Assembly (NCBI GenBank): GCA_016935885.1
Contig: JAFGQA010000406.1
Coordinates: 1-64,000, forward strand
From: Phycisphaerae bacterium
GTDB lineage: Bacteria; Planctomycetota; Phycisphaerae; UBA1845; UTPLA1
Direction: 5' to 3'
DNA length: 64,000 nucleotides
Both the position numbers and the translations under genes were made by a program. Positions 58,715 through 64,000 of the stretch are shown one piece after another (the stretch's first letter is position 1; the number at the start of each line of letters is the position of its first letter). The notes beneath the pieces were generated by a model that saw nothing but the letters and a program-made list of their open reading frames with translations, made no database searches and was not told the DNA's origin.

Positions 58715-58721
58715 AGCAGCG

Positions 58722-59033
58722 ATGGACGTGTACCATATTGTCAGGCGGCCGCTGGTGACGGAGAAGGGGACTCATCAGAGCAAGCAGTCGTACGCGAGGA
58801 CCAGGACGCGGCCCGGTCGAGGCGGTGCGTACAGTTTCGAGGTCCATCCGGACGCCAACAGGATCGAGATCAAGGACGCCGTTGAGAAGATTTACAACGT
58901 GAAGGTTCAGGACGTGCGGACGAGTATGCGGAGGGGCAAGTATCGGCGTTACCGGTACAAGAGTGGTATCACGCGGCACTGGAAGAAGGCAGTCGTGGTA
59001 TTGAAGCCTCAATACCACATAGATCTGTTCTAG
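58722..59033 (+). CDS. rplW: 50S ribosomal protein L23
   Basis: 103 residues: MDVYHIVRRPLVTEKGTHQS, YSFEVHPDANRIEIKDAVEK, then IYNVKVQDVRTSMRRGKYRR. Slightly longer loop (about 8 residues, RTRTRPGRGG) after the first strand than in E. coli. It docks nascent-chain factors at the tunnel exit. Starts 7 bases after rplD. Confidence 0.96.
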   Translation: MDVYHIVRRPLVTEKGTHQSKQSYARTRTRPGRGGAYSFEVHPDANRIEIKDAVEKIYNVKVQDVRTSMRRGKYRRYRYKSGITRHWKKAVVVLKPQYHIDLF

Positions 59034-59140
59034 TGAGGATGCTTGGAGCCGAGCACAGACGATCACATGAAGGGCCGTGCGGGCTGAAGCCCGGGCTCGC
59101 GTTTGTGGGAGGCGTTCGGTTTGGGTAAGGTGAAGGCGAG

Positions 59141-60010
59141 ATGGGCATCAGGATATATGGGCGCACGACGCCCGGCCGCCGACAGGCGAGCGTGAGCGAC
59201 TTTGCGGAGCTTTCGGACAAGCGCCGGAGGCCGGTCAAGTCGCTATGCCGCACTCTGTCGAAGACGGGCGGTCGGAACAACCAGGGCGTCACCACGGCCC
59301 GGTTTCGCGGTGGCGGTCATAAGCGGTTGTACCGCGTGATTGATTTCAAGCGGAACAAGGATGGGATTCCCGCGAAGGTGGAGTCGATCGAGTATGACCC
59401 GAACCGGAATTGCTTCATCTCGCTGGTGAAGTATGAGGACGGCGAGTTGCGTTACATCCTTGCCCCGCACGGGCTGAGGGTGGGCGATGTGGTGCAGAGC
59501 GGTCCCGGGGTTGAGCCGAAGATCGGCTGTGCGATGGCGATGAAGGACATCCCCATTGGTCTGGATGTCCACAACATCGAGATGGCTGCGGGGCAGGGGG
59601 GCAAGTTGGTGCGTGCGGCAGGGGGCGTGGCGCGTCTGGCAGCGAGGGAAGGTAACTGGGCGACGATTATTCTGCCATCGGGCGAGATGCGGCAGGTTCG
59701 CATCGAGTGCCGAGCGACCATCGGTCAGTTGGGTAATCTGGACTATAAGAACATCAAGTTGGGCAAGGCGGGTCGTACGCGGCACATGGGCCGTCGGCCT
59801 CACGTGCGTGGCGTGGCGATGAATCCGGTAGCGCATCCACTGGGAGGCGGTGAGGGCCGTAGCGGTGGCGGCCGGCACCCGTGCAGCCCGACAGGCATCC
59901 CGGCCAAGGGTGGCCGGACGCGGAAGCCACGGAAGCAGTCAAACCGGCGGATCTTGCGGCGTCGCAAGAGTCGGCGTTATGGGCAGGTGTCCTTGAAGCG
60001 GCGGAAGTAG
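59141..60010 (+). CDS. rplB: 50S ribosomal protein L2
   Basis: 289 residues: GRNNQG-type motif in KTGGRNNQGVTTARFRGGGH, IEYDPNRNCFISLVKYEDGE, MGRRPHVRGVAMNPVAHPLG with the conserved His of the peptidyl-transferase-proximal loop, GGGEGRSGGGRHPCSPTG. One of the most conserved ribosomal proteins, needed for subunit joining. The 107-base gap before it carries a gcgggctgaagcccggg hairpin near 59080. Confidence 0.98.
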   Translation: MGIRIYGRTTPGRRQASVSDFAELSDKRRRPVKSLCRTLSKTGGRNNQGVTTARFRGGGHKRLYRVIDFKRNKDGIPAKVESIEYDPNRNCFISLVKYEDGELRYILAPHGLRVGDVVQSGPGVEPKIGCAMAMKDIPIGLDVHNIEMAAGQGGKLVRAAGGVARLAAREGNWATIILPSGEMRQVRIECRATIGQLGNLDYKNIKLGKAGRTRHMGRRPHVRGVAMNPVAHPLGGGEGRSGGGRHPCSPTGIPAKGGRTRKPRKQSNRRILRRRKSRRYGQVSLKRRK

Positions 60011-60064
60011 GTTTGAGAATGGTGGCACGATCTTGGTTGTGGCGCGATCAGAGTGGGATGTGTG

Positions 60065-60340
60065 ATGACGCGTAGCTTGAAGAAGGGGCCATTCGTCGAT
60101 CCGCGGTTGCTGGAGAAGATCCAGAAGACGTCGGCGGCGAACAGCCACGAACCGATCCGGACGTGGTCTCGAAGGTGCACGATCCCGCCGGAGTTTGTCG
60201 GGCGGACCTTCGAGGTGCACAACGGGAAGAACTTCATGAAGGTGTTTGTGACTGAGGACATGGTTGGTCATAAACTGGGCGAATTCAGCTTGACGCGGAT
60301 ATGGCGGGGACATACGCCGGCCAAGAAGCGTCAGAAGTAG
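60065..60340 (+). CDS. rpsS: 30S ribosomal protein S19
   Basis: 91 residues: [60 protein letters not shown]. Start ATG 60065 matches the family; an in-frame GTG at 60053 is unlikely. Binds 16S rRNA head with S13. Confidence 0.97.
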   Translation: MTRSLKKGPFVDPRLLEKIQKTSAANSHEPIRTWSRRCTIPPEFVGRTFEVHNGKNFMKVFVTEDMVGHKLGEFSLTRIWRGHTPAKKRQK

Positions 60341-60370
60341 CGGCAGCGTTGCGTAATGGAGCCACGGCGG

Positions 60371-60712
60371 ATGGCGGTTTGGAAAGCGACCCATCGTTTT
60401 GCCCGGATCAGCCCACGGAAGGCCCGGCTGGTGACGGATCTGGTTGCGGGGCGTCACGTTGACGAGGCCCTGGAACTGCTGAGGTTCACGGGGAAGCGGG
60501 CGAGCGCGTTTGTGGATAAAGTGGTTCGTTCGGCGATGGCAAATGCCGACGAACAAGAGGCAAACGTGCGTGCGTTGTACATTCATGAGGCCCGGGTGGA
60601 CGAGGGGCCGACGATCAAGCGTTTTCGACCGAAGGACCGTGGCCGGGCGCACCCGATCATGAAGCGGACCAGCCACATTGTGATAGCGGTCGGCGAAGGT
60701 CCGAGGGACTAA
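60371..60712 (+). CDS. rplV: 50S ribosomal protein L22
   Basis: 113 residues from ATG 60371 (GGAG 9 bases upstream); an in-frame ATG at 60356 lacks a ribosome site. MAVWKATHRFARISPRKARL, AMANADEQEANVRALYIHEA, and the tunnel loop region KRFRPKDRGRAHPIMKRTSH. Lines the exit tunnel with L4. Confidence 0.96.
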   Translation: MAVWKATHRFARISPRKARLVTDLVAGRHVDEALELLRFTGKRASAFVDKVVRSAMANADEQEANVRALYIHEARVDEGPTIKRFRPKDRGRAHPIMKRTSHIVIAVGEGPRD

Positions 60713-60718
60713 GGTACG

Positions 60719-61414
60719 ATGGGACAGAAGGTACATCCGACGGGTTTTCGCATCGGTGTCACGGAGGAGTGGCGGAGCCGATGGTTCGCCCCGAAGGCGG
60801 CGTTTGCGGAGTTTCTGATCGAGGATCACAAGATCCGCGAGTTGGTGGACAAGCTGCTGAACCGTACGCCGCCGTACGCCGGTTGCGCCAAGGTGGAGAT
60901 CGAGCGGACGCGTAACGAGGTCAAGGTGGCGTTGGCGACGGCGCGGCCCGGTATGGTGATTGGCCCGAGAGGGGCGGAGGTGGACAAGCTGCGGGAATCG
61001 CTGGAAGACATGATCGACCGGAAGGTAAGCGTCAACATCAAGGAGATCAAGAATCCGGATTTGGAAGCGAAGTTGATCTCGTTGGACATCGCGGAGCAAC
61101 TGAAGCGGCGAGCGAGTTTCCGGCGTGTGATGAAGATGCGATGCGACGCGGCGATGGCTGCCGGCGCGTTGGGAGTGAAGATCATCTGCAAGGGCCGCCT
61201 TGGCGGAGCGGAGATGTCGCGGACCGAGCAACAGAAGCGTGGTTCGATCCCGCTGCAAACATTGCAGGCGCACGTGGATTACGCGTATACAGCAAGTCGG
61301 ACGACGTACGGCACCATCGGGGTTCGCGTTTGGATCTACAAGGGGCGGTACGGAGAGGAGGTCCGTCCAGAGGAAGATCAGCGGCGAAGACCGGGGGGGC
61401 GGCGGCGGTTGTAG
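60719..61414 (+). CDS. rpsC: 30S ribosomal protein S3
   Basis: 231 residues: MGQKVHPTGFRIGVTEEWRS, KH domain with ATARPGMVIGPRGAEVDKLR (GxxG loop), KGRLGGAEMSRTEQQKRGSI, GVRVWIYKGRYGEE. Basic C-terminal tail. Starts 7 bases after rplV. Sits at the mRNA entry site. Confidence 0.97.
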   Translation: MGQKVHPTGFRIGVTEEWRSRWFAPKAAFAEFLIEDHKIRELVDKLLNRTPPYAGCAKVEIERTRNEVKVALATARPGMVIGPRGAEVDKLRESLEDMIDRKVSVNIKEIKNPDLEAKLISLDIAEQLKRRASFRRVMKMRCDAAMAAGALGVKIICKGRLGGAEMSRTEQQKRGSIPLQTLQAHVDYAYTASRTTYGTIGVRVWIYKGRYGEEVRPEEDQRRRPGGRRRL

Positions 61415-61480
61415 TGAAGGTTTCGAGGAAGCCAGCCCGTCGCGCCGGCGAGCGACTGAAGGCGTCAGGGAGTCGAAGTC

Positions 61481-61900
61481 ATGGCAATGTTGCCAGCCAG
61501 GGTGAAGTACCGCAAGCAGCAGCGTGGCAAGATCCGCGGGAACGCGACGCGGGGGAACTTCGTGGCCTACGGGGATTACGGTTTGCAGGTTCTGCAACCG
61601 GGATGGCTCACCGCACGGCAAATAGAAGCGGGTCGGATGTGTGCGACGCACTTCCTTCACCGGCAGGGGCGTGTGATCATCCGGGTTTTTCCGCAGAAGA
61701 GTGTGTCAGGCAAGCCATTGGAGACCCGCATGGGCAAGGGCAAAGGGGAGCCCGAATACTGGACGGCCGTCGTGAAGCCCGGGACGATTCTGTATGAGAT
61801 CGCGGGCGTTGAGGAGGAGGTGGCCCGCCGGGCGTTGGCCCGCGTGGCCCACAAGATGCCGTATCACTGTCGTTTTGTGAAGCGTCGTCACGGGTTGTAG
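61481..61900 (+). CDS. rplP: 50S ribosomal protein L16
   Basis: 139 residues; GGGAG 8 bases before ATG 61481. VKYRKQQRGKIRGNATRGNF, IEAGRMCATHFLHRQGRVII, RMGKGKGEPEYWTAVVKPGT. Organises the A-site side of the peptidyl transferase centre. The 66-base gap after rpsC holds no gene. Confidence 0.97.
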   Translation: MAMLPARVKYRKQQRGKIRGNATRGNFVAYGDYGLQVLQPGWLTARQIEAGRMCATHFLHRQGRVIIRVFPQKSVSGKPLETRMGKGKGEPEYWTAVVKPGTILYEIAGVEEEVARRALARVAHKMPYHCRFVKRRHGL

Positions 61901-61917
61901 TCAGAGGTGTTGAGGCG

Positions 61918-62163
61918 ATGAAGATTTCCGACCTTCGCGAACTGAAGACCGAGGAGTTGCACGCGGAACTCGACCGGCTGCGGCGTCACGCGTTCGACCT
62001 GCGCAGCCAGAAGGTAACGGAGAAGCTGGGTGATCCGTCACAGTTGGGCAAGACGAAGCGTGATATCGCTCGCCTCTTCACGGTGTTGAAGGAGCGGGGG
62101 GAAGAGGACATCGAGCAGAAGCAGTACCATTTGGAGTCGATTGGGGTAGCGAAGAGATCGTAG
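61918..62163 (+). CDS. rpmC: 50S ribosomal protein L29
   Basis: 81 residues: MKISDLRELKTEELHAELDR, LRRHAFDLRSQKVTEKLGDP, KRDIARLFTVLKERGEEDIE. Two-helix protein near the tunnel exit, about 15 residues longer at the C-terminus than in E. coli. Confidence 0.95.
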   Translation: MKISDLRELKTEELHAELDRLRRHAFDLRSQKVTEKLGDPSQLGKTKRDIARLFTVLKERGEEDIEQKQYHLESIGVAKRS

Positions 62164-62226
62164 CGTCGCGGCCTGCGGACGATGGGTATGGTCTGATGTG
62201 GTGATTGGGGGCGAGTCGATTTAGCG

Positions 62227-62532
62227 ATGAGCGATGTAGATCAGGGTGAGACCGTGGAGCAGATCGCGACGACCAAGCGGACACTGCGCCGTCTGCGCAT
62301 CGGCGTTGTGGAGAGCGACGTTCGCGACAAGACGATCAAGGTGCGTATCGATCGGTTGATGAGGCATCCGAAATACGGCAAGTACTTGAAGCGCCGGAGC
62401 ATGCTTCATGCCCATGACGAGAAGAATGAGGCTTGCAACGGCGACGTTGTGGAGATTATGGAGTGCCGGCCGATCAGCAAGACGAAGTCGTGGCGTTTGT
62501 CGAGAATCATTCGGAGGTTCGCCAAGTCGTAG
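62227..62532 (+). CDS. rpsQ: 30S ribosomal protein S17
   Basis: 101 residues, with an N-terminal extension of about 20 residues ahead of the usual start (LRRLRIGVVESDVRDKTIKV). Then RRSMLHAHDEKNEACNGDVV and CRPISKTKSWRLSRIIRRF. Primary 16S rRNA binding protein, OB fold. Confidence 0.95.
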   Translation: MSDVDQGETVEQIATTKRTLRRLRIGVVESDVRDKTIKVRIDRLMRHPKYGKYLKRRSMLHAHDEKNEACNGDVVEIMECRPISKTKSWRLSRIIRRFAKS

Positions 62533-62547
62533 CCAGGTAGTTGGAAG

Positions 62548-62961
62548 ATGATACAGGCTGAGAGCGTATTGGATATCGCCGACAACACAGGGGCGAAGCG
62601 GGCCATGGTAATCCGCGTGCTGGGTGGCTCGACTGGCCGGAAGCGGTTTAGCCGTCGCACCGCCGGTGTGGGCGATATCGTGGTTTGTACGGTGAAAAAG
62701 GCGTTGCCGAACAGCGATTACATGGCCGGCAACACCCGAAAGGAGCGCCAGAACCGGCGATTGGTGAAGGCGGTGGTGGTGCGGACGAGGTCGCCGGTGC
62801 GGCGTCGGGACGGCAGTTACGTCCGTTTTGACAGCAACGCCGCGGTGATCATTGATGAAGAGAAGAACCCGAAAGGGACGCGTATTTTCGGCGCCGTGGC
62901 CCGCGAGCTTCGCGAGAAGGGCTTCATGAAGATCGTTTCGTTGGCCAGTGAGGTGGTCTAG
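62548..62961 (+). CDS. rplN: 50S ribosomal protein L14
   Basis: 137 residues against about 122 in E. coli. Core marks: [67 protein letters not shown] at the end. Two small insertions explain the length: about 5 residues before AGVGD and about 9 at [16 protein letters not shown]. The TAG stop is the second to fourth base of a 106-bp inverted-repeat element, so transcription of the downstream spc genes must pass through that element. Confidence 0.96.
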   Translation: MIQAESVLDIADNTGAKRAMVIRVLGGSTGRKRFSRRTAGVGDIVVCTVKKALPNSDYMAGNTRKERQNRRLVKAVVVRTRSPVRRRDGSYVRFDSNAAVIIDEEKNPKGTRIFGAVARELREKGFMKIVSLASEVV

Positions 62962-63063
62962 CAGCCCGTAGTAAAAGGGAAAACAGGGGTTCGGAAACGC
63001 CGTTCCTGACGGTGGAAACCACCGGCGAGACGCCGGTGCCACAGTTTGGCCACGGGCTGGTAG
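62958..63063 (+). repeat. 106-bp terminal-inverted-repeat element, copy 3, inside the ribosomal operon
   Basis: Left end ctagcagcccgtagta, right end ggccacgggctggtag; interior aaaagggaaaacaggggttc, gaaacgccgttcctgacggt and the stem accaccggcgagacgccggtg. It begins in the rplN stop and ends 78 bases before rplX. Confidence 0.82.
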
Positions 63064-63140
63064 GGGCTGTTGGCGGGCGGTGGCGGCGAGTGTTGGTGTT
63101 GGTTGGGAGTTGGTGCTGCGAGTAGTCCGGGGTAGACGGC

Positions 63141-63494
63141 ATGGCGGCAAAGGTTCGACAAGGTGACCGGGTCGAGGTGATGAGCGGGGCCCACAAGGGC
63201 GAGCAAGGCAAAGTCCTCCGCATCGATCCGAGGAAGCAACGTGTTCTGATCGAAGGGGTGAATCTGGTGTACCGGCACTTGCGCCAGAGCCGTCAGAATC
63301 CGCAGGGGGGCCGGATCCGGAAGGAAGCGTCGATCCACCTGTCGAACGTTCTGCCGGTGGACCCGAAGACGGGGCATGGCAGTCGCGTGCACTTTGAGGT
63401 TGAGCGAGACGAGAAGGGCAAGGTCGTGTCGAGGCGTCGTGTGACGCGTGGCGGGACCGTCCTGGAGGATGTGAAGCCGACGTCGCGAAGGTAA
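63141..63494 (+). CDS. rplX: 50S ribosomal protein L24
   Basis: 117 residues: VRQGDRVEVMSGAHKGEQGK, VLRIDPRKQRVLIEGVNLVY, GRIRKEASIHLSNVLPVDPK. KOW-motif protein that starts 50S assembly. The 179-base gap before it is filled by the 106-bp element and a G-rich stretch. Confidence 0.96.
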   Translation: MAAKVRQGDRVEVMSGAHKGEQGKVLRIDPRKQRVLIEGVNLVYRHLRQSRQNPQGGRIRKEASIHLSNVLPVDPKTGHGSRVHFEVERDEKGKVVSRRRVTRGGTVLEDVKPTSRR

Positions 63495-63540
63495 TCGCGG
63501 AGATTGAGAAGGTCGGCGGAGGCCGTTAGCAGGGACAGCC

Positions 63541-64000
63541 ATGGTTCGGCTTTTAGAGCGGTATAAGTCAGAAGTTGTTCCGGCGTTGCAGGCGGAGCTG
63601 GGTCGCAAGAACGTGCTATCGATGCCGCGGCTGGAGAAGATCGTGGTTTCGATGGGGCTGGGCAAGTCGATCCAGGAGAAGCAGCGTCTTGAGTTGGCAC
63701 AGAAGGAACTGGCGTTGATTACGGGCCAGCGGCCGATCGTATGTCCGGCCCGCAAGAGCGTGTCGAACTTCAAGCTGCGCCAGGGGATGAAGATCGGTGC
63801 AAAGGTGACACTGCGCGGCGGGCGGATGTACCAATTCCTGGACCGACTGATCAGTGTGGCGATTCCTCGTGTTCGCGACTTTCGCGGGTTGGACCCGAAC
63901 AGTTTCGATGGTCGCGGGAACTACAGCATGGGGCTGACGGAACAGACGGTCTTTCCGGAAGTGGATCCGGACAAGGCTCAGTTTCAACAGGGCATGAACA
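63541..64000 (+). CDS. rplE: 50S ribosomal protein L5 (3' end outside window)
   Basis: 153 residues visible: MVRLLERYKSEVVPALQAEL, VSMGLGKSIQEKQRLELAQK, ARKSVSNFKLRQGMKIGAKV, RGLDPNSFDGRGNYSMGLTE. Binds 5S rRNA in the central protuberance. Reading frame open to the window end; the remaining 25 or so residues lie outside. Confidence 0.96.
   Translation, partial: MVRLLERYKSEVVPALQAELGRKNVLSMPRLEKIVVSMGLGKSIQEKQRLELAQKELALITGQRPIVCPARKSVSNFKLRQGMKIGAKVTLRGGRMYQFLDRLISVAIPRVRDFRGLDPNSFDGRGNYSMGLTEQTVFPEVDPDKAQFQQGMN

Overview
The window is GC-rich bacterial DNA and most likely comes from a planctomycete. Evidence for this: two PEP-CTERM sorting-signal proteins, a TIGR03790-type secreted protein with Ca-binding repeats, a HYExAFE-like protein, DUF3352- and VCBS-type secreted proteins, and many short palindromic 'word' repeats of the kind common in planctomycete genomes. 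The class cannot be fixed from sequence alone. No rRNA, tRNA, CRISPR array, integrase or transposase gene was seen.

Layout. 1-11 kb: 5' part of serS, a beta-propeller protein, a MacB-type efflux operon on the minus strand, two lipoproteins and mutS. 11-16.4 kb: two membrane GT-C-like glycosyltransferases and a ~1 kb gene-free repeat island. 16.4-22.6 kb: CCA-adding enzyme/rsmD (minus), hisS with an overlapping HYExAFE-like gene, a cluster of three small membrane proteins and a winged-helix regulator. 23-29.7 kb: two envelope proteins of unknown role, then an ArsR-methyltransferase regulator next to ahcY. 29.8-38.4 kb: surface and secreted proteins plus YjbQ. 38.6-43.7 kb: HAD hydrolase, mnmE, thioesterase, rsmA and a CII-like regulator. 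43.7-53.4 kb: lipoprotein, STAS protein, a tandem transglutaminase-like pair, and an ADP-forming acyl-CoA synthetase with a CoA-transferase/GNAT fusion. 53.9-56.6 kb: two divergent glycosyltransferases. 56.8-64 kb: the S10-spc ribosomal protein operon from rpsJ to rplE, which runs off the window.

The strongest non-genic signal is a set of dispersed, hairpin-forming repeat families. A ~136-bp element with imperfect terminal inverted repeats has five copies. A ~106-bp element with terminal inverted repeats has three copies, and two of them begin inside a stop codon (one is rplN, in the ribosomal operon). A 126-bp element with 15-bp perfect terminal repeats also begins on a stop codon. An 86-bp double-hairpin element sits in frame inside both mnmE and a glycosyltransferase gene, in opposite orientations, and shows a compensatory base-pair change. 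Short-word repeats also lengthen MutS. I saw no transposase here that could move them. If their in-frame persistence in housekeeping proteins is real, they are the most unusual biology in this window.
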